Shown: positions 9,375-18,477 of the stretch, piece by piece
Layout of the letters: each line of letters starts with the position of its first letter
Position numbering within the stretch: the first letter of the stretch is position 1
DNA from: Ochrobactrum sp. CM-21-5
Lineage (GTDB): Bacteria; Pseudomonadota; Alphaproteobacteria; Rhizobiales; Rhizobiaceae
Reading direction: 5' to 3'
DNA: 64,000 nucleotides
NCBI RefSeq assembly: GCF_014253075.1
Contig: NZ_JACLZJ010000002.1
Coordinates: 682,001-746,000 of the forward strand
Made by a program: the position numbers and the translations under genes
The notes under the pieces: generated by a model
What the model was told of the DNA's origin: nothing
What the model saw: only the letters and a program-made list of their open reading frames with translations
Databases searched by the model: none

Positions 9375-10178
9375 ATGGCCTCAGAGCAAACCGCCATTGG
9401 CACACGCGTGATGCAGAGACCCCGTGAACGGGGTGTTGATCGAATTCTCAAGCTGTTTTCCTACCTGCAGAGCAATGGCGGGCCCGCACGACTGGCGGCG
9501 CTGCCAAAGGCGCTCAACGCACCAAAATCGACGATCTACGATCTGGTGAATATTCTAAACGAAGCCGGCTTGCTGGAAATCAGGGACGCTCAGGTCTATT
9601 TCGGCAAAGTGATGCAGCTCTACGGCGCCAGCTATCTGCGTGCCAATGATATTGTGGCGCGCGGCCGCGAAATGGTAGACCAGTTGGTCAGGGAGACAGG
9701 CGAGACGTGTGAACTGTGCATCCGGCTTCGAGGCAAACAGGTCATCATTCACGCCCGGCCCGGCTCCCGGCCACTCCGGATCAGTTCCGAGGTCGGTTCG
9801 CAGATTCCTATTCCCTGGACTGCATCCGGTCGACTGATGCTGTCCAATTTGTCGGAAGTGGAAATCGAAGCAATCCTTGAGCCGGAAGACCGCATCCTGC
9901 CGGACGGAAAAGCACTGGACACCACAGCTTTCATCGCTGAATGTCATGCTCACCTGGGTCAACCGCTGGCCCGCACAGTTGGCGCGATCAATAATTTTAC
10001 CCAATGTCTGGCGGTTCCCCTGATCAATCCAAGAGGAGCCGTAGAAGCGACCATCTGTTTCGTGCTTCCCATCGATATTCCAGAAGAGAGAAGGCAGATG
10101 CTGGAAGCGAAACTAATCGAGACCTCGAACAGCATCTCTTTTTTACCGCTTATGAATAACGAGCCTCGTGCGAAGTGA
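9375..10178 (+). CDS. IclR-family transcriptional regulator
   Basis: The 267-residue protein has the IclR winged helix at residues about 20-80 (GVDRILKLFSYLQSNGGPARLAALPKAL and APKSTIYDLVNILNEAGLLE) and a C-terminal effector-binding domain with IPWTASGRLMLS and ARTVGAINNFTQCLAVPLI. ATG 9375 is chosen over an upstream ATG because the homology begins just after it. Divergent from the amino-acid ABC/RidA/PLP operon, it is the obvious candidate regulator of that operon, in response to the substrate or its keto acid. Confidence 0.9.
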   Translation: MASEQTAIGTRVMQRPRERGVDRILKLFSYLQSNGGPARLAALPKALNAPKSTIYDLVNILNEAGLLEIRDAQVYFGKVMQLYGASYLRANDIVARGREMVDQLVRETGETCELCIRLRGKQVIIHARPGSRPLRISSEVGSQIPIPWTASGRLMLSNLSEVEIEAILEPEDRILPDGKALDTTAFIAECHAHLGQPLARTVGAINNFTQCLAVPLINPRGAVEATICFVLPIDIPEERRQMLEAKLIETSNSISFLPLMNNEPRAK

Positions 10179-10383
10179 ATACGTCATGAAGCAATATGTC
10201 ATCGCTTGCTGTCCACCTCGATGAGTCCATCGCGGCTTGTTGGACATCCTTTGAACTGTCGAAATTCAAAGAAGTTGGCTCGATCAGATTAACATCGAGT
10301 GGTGTGTCGATGTTCGCATGCATAAATAAGCGGGCATCCGAGCACTGAAAGTCAGCCGGTCGGCATTGCAGATATTATCGATA

Positions 10384-11412
10384 TCAGACCATTCGCCGCG
10401 GATCCAATCCCTGTTGATAAGGATGAAGGTCACTGGCGGGACTGATCCGCGTGGGGTTCTGAATCGTCAGGTTCGGCAGATTGCGGTCCTGCGACGGTGA
10501 GACCCCGTACTGTCTGCGATACTGGTCCAAGAAATGCGAATAGGAGGCGAAACCGCTGATCGTGCTGATCTCGCCCAGTTCCATCTGCGTACTCTTGATC
10601 AGCTTGCGCGCCCGCGCCAAGCGAATTTGCAGGTAATATTTCGCCATGGTGCAGTTGAAGGTCGCCATGAACATTCGGTCCAAATGCCGACGCGAAACAC
10701 CCACCTTATCGGCAATCTTCTCGGCGTCCGGAGCATCGGTGCCAATGCCATCTTCCATCATCCGGCAAGCCGCGCGCACGATAGGATGCTGGCCCAGCGA
10801 CAGCGCAGTAAGCAGCCCGTCCTGCAATAATTCGTCGCGCCGGCGGATCGGATGCGAGATCAGCGCTGAGACACGGGCCGCCATTACTGGCCCCAGATCA
10901 TTCTCGATCACCTGCAACATCAGGTCCAGGCAGGCGGTACCGCCGGCAGCGGTCATGCGTCGAGATTCACAGGTGTACGCACGGCGGGTGAAATCTACGC
11001 GCGGAAACAGTTGCTGGAAGAGCGGCAGGTTGTGGAAATGCGCCGCTGCCCGATGACCGTCCATCACCCCTGATTTCGCCAAGTGGTAGATACCGCTCTC
11101 GAACGAGCCGAGCGTCTTTCCCAGCCGCGCAAACCGGCGCAAGATAGCATCGGTTCGCGCGCCGGAATGATCGCCGTGACGAAAACTGGCGGTGATGATC
11201 AGCACGTCGAAATCGTCCAGATCAGTGATATTGCAGGCAGCTTGGACCGTCATCCCCGCACTGGATGCGACTTGCGGTTCGCCATCGTGGATAAATTTCC
11301 AGTCATAGGCCGGAGTCTCACAGATGGAGTTGGCTACCCGAAGCGCCTCGGTAGCCGAGACTAGTCCCAGCAACTGGAAAGACGGATAAACCAGGAAGGC
11401 GAATTTCCTCAT
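10384..11412 (-). CDS. GlxA-family AraC-type regulator (DJ-1/PfpI + AraC HTH)
   Basis: The 342-residue protein has an N-terminal DJ-1/PfpI-like amidotransferase domain (KFAFLVYPSFQLLGLVSATEALRVAN; FDVLIITASF) and a C-terminal AraC helix-turn-helix pair (IADKVGVSRRHLDRMFMATF; GEISTISGFASYSHFLDQYRRQYGVSPS). The nucleophile elbow reads GSFESGIYHLA: the position usually occupied by Cys is Glu-Ser, so catalysis is not expected. This subfamily (GbdR, CdhR, ArgR-like) governs catabolism of quaternary amines and amino acids. It follows the enolase-superfamily gene by about 70 bases, so it probably controls the surrounding cluster. Confidence 0.88.
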   Translation of the reverse strand: MRKFAFLVYPSFQLLGLVSATEALRVANSICETPAYDWKFIHDGEPQVASSAGMTVQAACNITDLDDFDVLIITASFRHGDHSGARTDAILRRFARLGKTLGSFESGIYHLAKSGVMDGHRAAAHFHNLPLFQQLFPRVDFTRRAYTCESRRMTAAGGTACLDLMLQVIENDLGPVMAARVSALISHPIRRRDELLQDGLLTALSLGQHPIVRAACRMMEDGIGTDAPDAEKIADKVGVSRRHLDRMFMATFNCTMAKYYLQIRLARARKLIKSTQMELGEISTISGFASYSHFLDQYRRQYGVSPSQDRNLPNLTIQNPTRISPASDLHPYQQGLDPRRMV

Positions 11413-11482
11413 ACCATGTCCAACCTCAGCCCGAAGCGATATGCTAAGCATGGCGGGACCCGGCAGACAAGCAGGTTTGTGC

Positions 11483-12652
11483 TTACGAAAGGTCGATTTC
11501 GGACCACAACCAGTCTTTCACCACATCGCAGCGTAGCGAGACACCGAAGCCGGGGCGGTCATTGACCGGGATTAGTCCATTCGCCACCGCCTCCTCAACC
11601 GGAGCCGTCAGAATATCGAGATGGCCCGGAATACGCCCCCAATAAGGAAAATGTTCCTGCCAGTAGAAATTTGAAGTCGCCGCGCTGAAATGCATACCTA
11701 CCGCTGTAGACAAAGCCGAAGCACAGATGTGCGGCTGCACCTTCAACCCATAGGCCTCCCCCATGGAGGCGATGCGGCGAGCTTCCATCAGGCCGCCGGT
11801 ATTGCCAATATCGGGCTGCAGAATGTCGACGGCGCGCGCCTCCAGAACATCACGGAAACTATAACGCGAATATAGGCGCTCCCCGACCGCGACGGGCTGT
11901 GAGATCGCCGCCCGCACCATGCCTAGCGCAGCCGTATCGCCGGGCACCGTAGGCTCCTCAACAAAGGTGATGCCCAGCTCCTCGATCTGGCGGCAAAAGC
12001 GGATCGTGTCATCGGGTGTCAACCCGGCCGAGAGGTCGAGCATGATCTCGATCTCCGAGCCGACCGCGCGGCGGATCTCGGCGATGCGGTAGACAGCCCG
12101 GCGCACAACATCCTGGTCGAAGGTCGAGCGACGCGAAGGATGGCGTAAGCGGCCCTCGGCCAATATCTCGACAAAGGGATAAAATTTCAGCGCCTTGTAG
12201 CCGTCGCGGACGGCCAATTCGGCGGCCGCCGGTAGTTGAGCATCTGCGGTACAACCGAAATACCAGCCGTTGCAGTAGGCGCGCAGGCTGTCATTGACCT
12301 TGCCGCCCAGCAACTCATAAGCTGGCACGCCCAACGCCCGAGCACGCAGATCGAACATAGCCTGCTCGACAGCGCTGATCCCGGCCATGACCACCGGGCC
12401 GCCACCCTTGGCCCAGAAACTGTGGTCATAAAATTCATGCCAGATCACCTCCCCTTGAAAGGCACTGACACCACCATTCAGGTAGCGATCAACGATATCC
12501 TTCACCATCCCCGCTGCTGCTGTCGAGCCAGTGCCATAGGCGATTGCGGCCTCACCAAGGCCAAGGGTGCCGTCCTCAGCCTCCAGTTCGAGGATCACTG
12601 GGCGGAGACCACCGCTGTCGATGACGTAGATTCGGGCTTTTCTGATCTTCAT
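11483..12652 (-). CDS. enolase-superfamily (mandelate racemase/muconate lactonising) enzyme
   Basis: The 389-residue protein has an N-terminal capping domain and a TIM barrel of the mandelate racemase subgroup. Metal ligands appear as Asp in EIMLDLSAG, Glu in FVEEPTVPG and Glu in VGERLYS; the barrel end has QPDIGNTGGLMEARRIASM and a catalytic His in QPHICASALS. The motif GYKALKFYPF corresponds to the second-strand acid/base region. Members abstract the alpha proton of a carboxylate and act as dehydratases, racemases or epimerases (proline-betaine epimerase HpbD is one). It follows the flavoprotein gene by 11 bases, so the two are co-transcribed. The substrate is not evident. Confidence 0.88.
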   Translation of the reverse strand: MKIRKARIYVIDSGGLRPVILELEAEDGTLGLGEAAIAYGTGSTAAAGMVKDIVDRYLNGGVSAFQGEVIWHEFYDHSFWAKGGGPVVMAGISAVEQAMFDLRARALGVPAYELLGGKVNDSLRAYCNGWYFGCTADAQLPAAAELAVRDGYKALKFYPFVEILAEGRLRHPSRRSTFDQDVVRRAVYRIAEIRRAVGSEIEIMLDLSAGLTPDDTIRFCRQIEELGITFVEEPTVPGDTAALGMVRAAISQPVAVGERLYSRYSFRDVLEARAVDILQPDIGNTGGLMEARRIASMGEAYGLKVQPHICASALSTAVGMHFSAATSNFYWQEHFPYWGRIPGHLDILTAPVEEAVANGLIPVNDRPGFGVSLRCDVVKDWLWSEIDLS

Positions 12653-12663
12653 AGCGTTCTCGG

Positions 12664-14712
12664 TCAGATGACGCGGCCAATGCGGGCAGCTTCCAGGATG
12701 GCGGCGTGAATGTCGCGCGAGGACACCGCATCGCCGATGCGAAACAGCTGATAAGTCTGGCTTTCCGGAGCGATGACCGGGCGGTTTTGCGCCATTGCGT
12801 CAAGGTCGAACGCCCCTTTGTTATCAGACCCCTCGGTTAGGTCGTGATAGACTTCATCCATCGGAATGGTGCCGTTTTCGATCACGACGCGGTCTGCCTC
12901 ATGCTCGCTACGGATATTGGAAAAAACATTTTCCAGCGTGGCCACCAACCGGTTTTCACGTCGCGCAATGCCGATCAGCCGTGAATCAGGAATATGCGCG
13001 ACACCCGCCTTATAGAAGTCACGCATCATCAGCGGGCGTTCGGTACCGCTCGTTTCCATACCCGCCATCGAGTCCGGGGTCACGCAGGTCACATGAGCGC
13101 CACGCTCAGCCAAAGTAGTGGCACCATTCACTCCGGTCGCATTGCCAGTCACGTCGAAGAACAGCACGTCGCCATGTAAATCGCCCGGAGTGCTAACTAC
13201 CTCCCACAGTGTCTCAGCCAATTCAGCGCCGGTCAGTTCCGATTCCATCTGGTCGGGTATTCCCCCGGTCGCTATGATGACGACCTCCGGGTCACTCGTC
13301 AGGATGCTTTGCGCATCGGCGACGTGGTTATAGTTAATTCTCACACCCAACCGCTCCAGATCGCTCAACCGCCAGTCCACGATACCGATCAGGTCACGAC
13401 GCTTGTGTAGTTGCGCGGCCAGCAGTATCTGGCCTCCGGCGCGTGGCGCAGCCTCTAAAATAGTCACCTGGTGACCGCGCTCAGCGCAGACACGGGCAGC
13501 CTCCAGTCCGCCGGGTCCGGCACCGACGATGGTAACGCGGCGTGAGCGCGGCGCCTTCTCGATCTCGTGCGGCAAGGTCTTTTCGCGTCCGATCGAGGGA
13601 TTGTGGATGCAGCTGCCGAACCACGAGCAATAGGTGGCACCGACGCAGGGGCGGATATCGTCCTCACGTCCCTCTGCAAGCTTTCGCACAATATGCGGGT
13701 CGGCGATATGGGCGCGTGTCATCCCGACCATATCCAGCAACTCCTCGGAAATCGCATATCGCGCCGTCGCCAGATCATTGATCCGTGCGGCATGGAATAC
13801 CGGTAGACCGACATGGCGGCGGAAGGCGGCGACGTACTCCAGCTGCGGCGCCAAACCCAGCGCCATGCCCGGCATATAGCGTGCCAGCCCCAGAGAAGTA
13901 TCGATCCGGCCATAAGTAAGATTGAAAAAGTTCAGCAAGCCGGAACGTTCGTGGATGCGGCCCATCTCCATATAATCCTCATCGGACATGCCGGGGTCAT
14001 CGCCCTCGCCCACCGCCATACGGATGCTAATGAGGAAATTATCGCCCACCCGGTTGCGCATCGCCTCAAGGACGCGCAAGCCGAAGCGAGCGCGGTTCTC
14101 AATCGAGCCACCATATTCGTCAGTACGATGGTTCATCAATGGTGACCAGAACTGGCCGACAAGATGGTGATGGACATGCAGTTCAACCCCGTCAAGTCCG
14201 GCCTCGCGGCAGCGCCAGGCAGTATCACCGAACTCCTTTACAATGCGATCGATGTCGTGCTTCTCAATTTCTTTGGCAAAACCGCGATGCGCTGGCTCAC
14301 GGTAGCGCGACGGCGCAACTGTGGGCAGCCAGCCGTCCGTGCGCCAATGACTGCGGCCGCCCAGATGGGTCAACTGCACCATCAAAGCAGTATCATGGCG
14401 ATGAATGCGGTTCGCAAACTGACGCAATACCGGGATGGCATCGTCGTGATAGAGGTTCAGGCCCCCGAAAATTGCCCCGGAATCAGGCGAAACGTTGGAG
14501 GAGCCGCCGAACATTGTCAGTGCAATACCGCCCTTGGCTTTTTCTTCATGATACAGCTGATAGCGTTCTTGCGGCAGCCCGTCACGGCCAAAGCGGATGG
14601 CGTGGCTGGTGCTGAAAATACGATTTTTCAGCGTCAAGTGACCAACCTTCAGCGGCTGAAGAAGGGGATCCCTAGATTGACTGGCAGTCGGCACGGAGCT
14701 GGAGTCAGACAT
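12664..14712 (-). CDS. NADH:flavin oxidoreductase, N-methylproline demethylase-like
   Basis: The 682-residue protein joins an FMN-binding TIM barrel (residues about 15-345, with HLGGRSHW, FWSPLMNHRTDEYGGSIENR) to a Rossmann FAD/NAD module starting at VTIVGAGPGGLEAARV (about 394). This architecture is shared by trimethylamine dehydrogenase, 2,4-dienoyl-CoA reductase and stachydrine/N-methylproline demethylases. The iron-sulfur segment is unusual: Cys356, Ala359, Cys362, Cys368, so one of the four expected cysteines is Ala, resembling the CVGA pattern I recall from N-methylproline demethylases. It is first in an operon with the enolase-superfamily gene and divergent from the ABC operon. Oxidative demethylation of an N-methylated substrate is inference. 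Confidence 0.85.
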   Translation of the reverse strand: MSDSSSVPTASQSRDPLLQPLKVGHLTLKNRIFSTSHAIRFGRDGLPQERYQLYHEEKAKGGIALTMFGGSSNVSPDSGAIFGGLNLYHDDAIPVLRQFANRIHRHDTALMVQLTHLGGRSHWRTDGWLPTVAPSRYREPAHRGFAKEIEKHDIDRIVKEFGDTAWRCREAGLDGVELHVHHHLVGQFWSPLMNHRTDEYGGSIENRARFGLRVLEAMRNRVGDNFLISIRMAVGEGDDPGMSDEDYMEMGRIHERSGLLNFFNLTYGRIDTSLGLARYMPGMALGLAPQLEYVAAFRRHVGLPVFHAARINDLATARYAISEELLDMVGMTRAHIADPHIVRKLAEGREDDIRPCVGATYCSWFGSCIHNPSIGREKTLPHEIEKAPRSRRVTIVGAGPGGLEAARVCAERGHQVTILEAAPRAGGQILLAAQLHKRRDLIGIVDWRLSDLERLGVRINYNHVADAQSILTSDPEVVIIATGGIPDQMESELTGAELAETLWEVVSTPGDLHGDVLFFDVTGNATGVNGATTLAERGAHVTCVTPDSMAGMETSGTERPLMMRDFYKAGVAHIPDSRLIGIARRENRLVATLENVFSNIRSEHEADRVVIENGTIPMDEVYHDLTEGSDNKGAFDLDAMAQNRPVIAPESQTYQLFRIGDAVSSRDIHAAILEAARIGRVI

Positions 14713-14815
14713 TGGTCGGCGGCCTCTCGGTTTGAAGCAGAGCACGGGTTACAGCTGATTGTGCTACCCGCCTCCGGCAATCCGATAGCCTCATTATAGA
14801 CATGATATCTTCCCG

Positions 14816-14868
14816 TTTCGGACATAATGGGAATGTCCAGAATGGGCATCTCTTTCGTCCAATATGGG
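14816..14868. promoter_or_regulatory. imperfect direct repeats between divergent operons
   Basis: TTTCGGACATAATGGG (14816-14831) and TTTCGTCCAATATGGG (14853-14868) agree at most positions and lie 37 bases apart in the gap between the flavoprotein gene and the ABC substrate-binding gene. AraC-type regulators bind tandem direct repeats, and a GlxA/AraC gene lies in the cluster. This is a candidate only. Confidence 0.35.
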
Positions 14869-15005
14869 TCTTTCGCGTTCGGGGTTTTGACCGGAGACTT
14901 GCACGATGAAAAGATAAAAAGAAAACTCCGACGCCGACGGTCTGGGACCGCGTGTCCCCTGATGATCTGCGGTTGCGGGATGATAATAATAACGGGGAAC
15001 GAGCC

Positions 15006-16592
15006 ATGATTTTCGACAGCAAAAACAAAGGAATGATAAGGTCCGCCGCAGCCGCACCGATTTCACGGCGTGACTTCAATGTCGGGTTACTGGGTGCGGG
15101 GATGGCGGCACTTCTGCCCATGGATCGTGCTTCTGCCCAAAATGCACGCCCTAAGCGCGGCGGACATGTGCGCCTCGCGCTTGTCCAGCAGACAACGGGC
15201 GAAACTTTTGACTCTGCCCGTTACGATAAGGGGAACGACTATATTAGAGGCAAGGCAGTCTACAGCTACCTGACCGCCCTGGACCAACAGGGGCGGGCAC
15301 AACCCGAAGTCGCGACCGAATGGACGCCGAACGAGACCGGAACCGTCTGGCATTTCAAGTTTCGTCAGGGCGTTACCTTTACCGACGGCAGTCCACTGAC
15401 GGCACAGGATATTGTCTTCTCCATCATGCGCCACAAGGACGGTGCAGTGCCCTCGACCGCCAAACAGTTGGCAGGAAACATTAAATCCGTAACCCCGAAA
15501 GGTAGTGATGGCATTGTCATCGAGCTGAATGCCCCCGATGCCGACTTGCCGGTATTGGTAGGCCTGTTTCAGTTCGCGCTGATCAAGGACGGCACCACCG
15601 ACTTCACCAAACCGATCGGCACCGGCGCTTTCACGGTAACCGAATTCCAGCCCGGCCTGCGGACCATTCTTGATCGGAATCCGAATTATTGGAAGGAGGG
15701 GCAACCCTATATCGACCGCTTGGAGATGTTTCCGATCCCTGACCATACCGCACGTGCAAATGCGTTGCTGACCGGCCAGGTGGATCTGTGTCTGGAACTG
15801 CGCGGCAATGCCATCCAGGACGTCGAAGCTTCGAATGTATCCGGAGTTTTTGTCACGCCGTCGACCCGGTATACGTGCATCCAGGCGATGATGGACCGGA
15901 TGCCCTCGCAGAATGTTGATCTGACCTTGGCCATGGCGCATCTGATCGACCGCGACCGTTTCCTTAATACAGTAATTCGAGGCTATGGCCGGATCGCGAA
16001 CGATCATGTGGTAGGCCCCGACAGCCCGCTGTTCGATGCGAGCCTGCCACAGCGGCAATTCGATCCAGACAAGGCGAAATTCCATCTCGGTAAATCCGGT
16101 ATCGGCAACACCCCGTTTGAGCTCTCGGTTAGCGACGCTGCACTCTATTCGGTCGAGCTGGGGCAGATGCTGCAACGCGAGGCGCAGCGTGTCGGCATGA
16201 ATCTGTCCCTGCGCCGCGAGCCAGCGGAAAGCTACTGGACCGCAGTGACCGGACAGAAGCCCTATGCGATGGCCAACTTCCACCCACGGCCGACAGTGAA
16301 CATGCTGCTGGACCTGGCGTTCCGTAAAGGCGCGGTCTGGAACTTCTCGCACTACGAGAACGACAAGCTGGAGCGGTTGATGGATTCATCCCGCGCTACG
16401 CTGGACCTGGATATGCGCAAGCAGCAATTCGGCGAGATTCAGAGCATGATCCATAATTCCGGTGCGATCATCATTCCTTGCTTCCTGAACTACGTCGATG
16501 GGGTCTCGAATAAGATCAAGGGCCTGACACCCCTCTATATTGGCAATCTGGGTGGCTTCGACTTCGCCGACAAAATTTGGGTCGACGCATAA
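15006..16592 (+). CDS. peptide/opine-type ABC transporter substrate-binding protein (family 5)
   Basis: The 528-residue protein starts at ATG 15006. A Tat-like signal SRRDFNVGLLGAG precedes a cleavage region DRASAQ. The mature part shows the SBP_bac_5 landmarks WTPNETGTVWHFKFRQGVTF, DGSPLTAQDIVFSIMR, and DRNPNYWKEGQPYIDRLEM. These proteins bind oligopeptides, opines, or nickel and glycosidic compounds in the periplasm. It is the first gene of a six-gene overlapping operon with enzymes, so the ligand is likely a small catabolisable amine or opine rather than generic peptides. Confidence 0.9.
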   Translation: MIFDSKNKGMIRSAAAAPISRRDFNVGLLGAGMAALLPMDRASAQNARPKRGGHVRLALVQQTTGETFDSARYDKGNDYIRGKAVYSYLTALDQQGRAQPEVATEWTPNETGTVWHFKFRQGVTFTDGSPLTAQDIVFSIMRHKDGAVPSTAKQLAGNIKSVTPKGSDGIVIELNAPDADLPVLVGLFQFALIKDGTTDFTKPIGTGAFTVTEFQPGLRTILDRNPNYWKEGQPYIDRLEMFPIPDHTARANALLTGQVDLCLELRGNAIQDVEASNVSGVFVTPSTRYTCIQAMMDRMPSQNVDLTLAMAHLIDRDRFLNTVIRGYGRIANDHVVGPDSPLFDASLPQRQFDPDKAKFHLGKSGIGNTPFELSVSDAALYSVELGQMLQREAQRVGMNLSLRREPAESYWTAVTGQKPYAMANFHPRPTVNMLLDLAFRKGAVWNFSHYENDKLERLMDSSRATLDLDMRKQQFGEIQSMIHNSGAIIIPCFLNYVDGVSNKIKGLTPLYIGNLGGFDFADKIWVDA

Positions 16593-16651
16593 TCTCTCGG
16601 CCCCTCCAACCTATACGGATGATGGTCTGCCGCGAAACGGGAAGTCAGCAA

Positions 16652-17599
16652 ATGACGCTCACCACTTTCATTCTACGACGTATCCTCGCCCTGCTGGTGT
16701 TGCTGCTTGTGGTGTCGCTGCTGGTCTTTGTCGGCACGGAACTGCTGCCGGGCGACGTGGCGCAGGTGGCGCTGGGATCCTTCGCTTCGCCCGAAAATGT
16801 CGAGGCATTGCGGCGCGAGTTGGGTCTCGATCAACCCGCGATCCTGCGCTATCTCGATTGGCTGGGCGGGGTAGTGCTGCATGGCGATTGGGGTATCTCG
16901 ATCGTCAGTCGGCAGCCGGTAACCGTCATGCTATCCGAGCGGGTGCGCAACACCGCCATTCTGGCGGGAGCCACTGCGGTGATCGCGATTCCGCTGTCGA
17001 TAGCACTGGGCATCGTGATGGCGGTCTTTCATGGAAGACGGCTGGATCGCATACTGTCAGTAGTGGTATTGACGCTGAGCGCCACGCCCGAATTTCTGCT
17101 TGGCGCACTTGCCGTGCTGCTACTGTCGCTCCAGTTCGATCTGCTCCCCTCCGTCTCCTATCTCGGCTCCGGCGCCACTATCAAAGCGCTGGTGATGCCG
17201 GTAGGGGTACTGGTATTGGTGATGACGGCACAGATCGCACGGATGACGCGGGCCACACTCGTCAATGTCCTGTCCTATCCCTACATCGAGATGGCCTTGT
17301 TGAAGGGCGTGCCTGTTTGGCGCGTGGTAACACTGCATGCGCTTCCGAACGCCATCGGCCCCATCGTCAACATCATCGCGCTGAACGTGGCCTATCTGGT
17401 TTCGGGCATTGTCGTGGTCGAGACCGTGTTCAGCTATCCCGGCATCGCGCGGCTGATGATTGACGCGGTACAGTCGCGCGATTTCCCGGTGATCCAGGCC
17501 TGCGCACTGATCTTCTGCGCCAGTTACGTTCTGCTGATCCTGCTCGCCGACGTGATCTCCCATATTGCCGATCCTCGTGCCCGCGCATCCTCGCACTGA
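16652..17599 (+). CDS. DppB/OppB-type ABC transporter permease
   Basis: The 315-residue inner-membrane protein begins with MTLTTFILRRILALLVLLLV, the usual first helix of DppB-type permeases, followed by a large periplasmic loop (PGDVAQVALG, LRRELGLDQPAILRYLDWL) and five more helices. The coupling motif is around YIEMALLKGVPVWRVVTLHALPN. The start at 16652 was chosen because the longer frame upstream lacks family similarity. Confidence 0.9.
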   Translation: MTLTTFILRRILALLVLLLVVSLLVFVGTELLPGDVAQVALGSFASPENVEALRRELGLDQPAILRYLDWLGGVVLHGDWGISIVSRQPVTVMLSERVRNTAILAGATAVIAIPLSIALGIVMAVFHGRRLDRILSVVVLTLSATPEFLLGALAVLLLSLQFDLLPSVSYLGSGATIKALVMPVGVLVLVMTAQIARMTRATLVNVLSYPYIEMALLKGVPVWRVVTLHALPNAIGPIVNIIALNVAYLVSGIVVVETVFSYPGIARLMIDAVQSRDFPVIQACALIFCASYVLLILLADVISHIADPRARASSH

Positions 17600-17628
17600 T
17601 CCGTCATCACCCAGACAGAGTATTCTTC

Positions 17629-18477
17629 ATGGCATCCACCGAAACGATTAAACCAAAGCCACTCCGCGCCGCATCCACGCGTCGCAGGGATGCGGGGTTC
17701 ATGTTCGCGGCCACCTGCATGACACTCATGGTGCTGGTCGCTCTGCTCTCGATGGTTTGGACCCCTCATGACCCTGCCGATTTCGTGACTGACACGGCCT
17801 TCGCGCCGCCGGCACAGGGGCTCTGGCTAGGCTCGGACTATCTGGGGCGCGACGTGCTGTCACGGCTGATCGACGGCGCCCGCATTACGCTCGGCATGGC
17901 TTTCACCGCCACGCTGCTGTCGCATCTCTTGGGCAGCAGCCTTGGGCTGCTGGCGGCAGCACGGGGAGGTTTGATCGATATGGTTCTCTCGCGACTGGTG
18001 GATTTAGTGCTGTCACTGCCGAAGATCATCGTCGGGCTGGTGGTGCTGGCGGCGCTGGGGCCCTCGATCCCAGTAATCGTCGGCATAGCGGCGGTGGTAT
18101 ACGGGGCGGCGGTGTTCCGTATCGCCCGTGCACTGGGCAACGACGTAACCCGGCTGGATTTCGTCGAGATCGCCCGATCGCGAGGAGAATCCATGCGCTG
18201 GATCATTTTCAACGAGATGTTGCCCCATGTGCTGCGACCGCTCGCGGCGGATTTTGCCATCCGCACCAGCTTCGCCATCCTGTTTATGGCCAGCCTCAGC
18301 TTCGTCGGCCTTGGAGTGCAGCCGCCGATGGCTGACTGGGGCGGCATGGCGCATGAAAACATCGAGGGCCTTTCTACCAATCCACTGGCTGCCATTGCCC
18401 CCGCGCTTGCCATTGCATTGGTTGCGGTCAGCCTCAACCTCCTCGTCGATGCTATGGAACAAGGGACAAAATGGTGA
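17629..18477 (+). CDS. DppC/OppC-type ABC transporter permease
   Basis: The 282-residue partner permease has an N-terminal helix (FMFAATCMTLMVLVALLSMVW), the DppC signature PHDPADF ... LGSDYLGRDVLSRLIDGARI, and the coupling motif DFVEIARSRGESMRWIIFNEMLPH. Its stop overlaps the start of the downstream ATPase gene (ATGGTGA), so the two are translationally coupled. Confidence 0.9.
   Translation: MASTETIKPKPLRAASTRRRDAGFMFAATCMTLMVLVALLSMVWTPHDPADFVTDTAFAPPAQGLWLGSDYLGRDVLSRLIDGARITLGMAFTATLLSHLLGSSLGLLAAARGGLIDMVLSRLVDLVLSLPKIIVGLVVLAALGPSIPVIVGIAAVVYGAAVFRIARALGNDVTRLDFVEIARSRGESMRWIIFNEMLPHVLRPLAADFAIRTSFAILFMASLSFVGLGVQPPMADWGGMAHENIEGLSTNPLAAIAPALAIALVAVSLNLLVDAMEQGTKW

Noticed and set aside
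15087-16352. 421-codon antisense frame within the family 5 binding-protein gene
   Set aside because: Fully inside a well-supported gene, with shadow-type composition rich in His, Arg and Gln.
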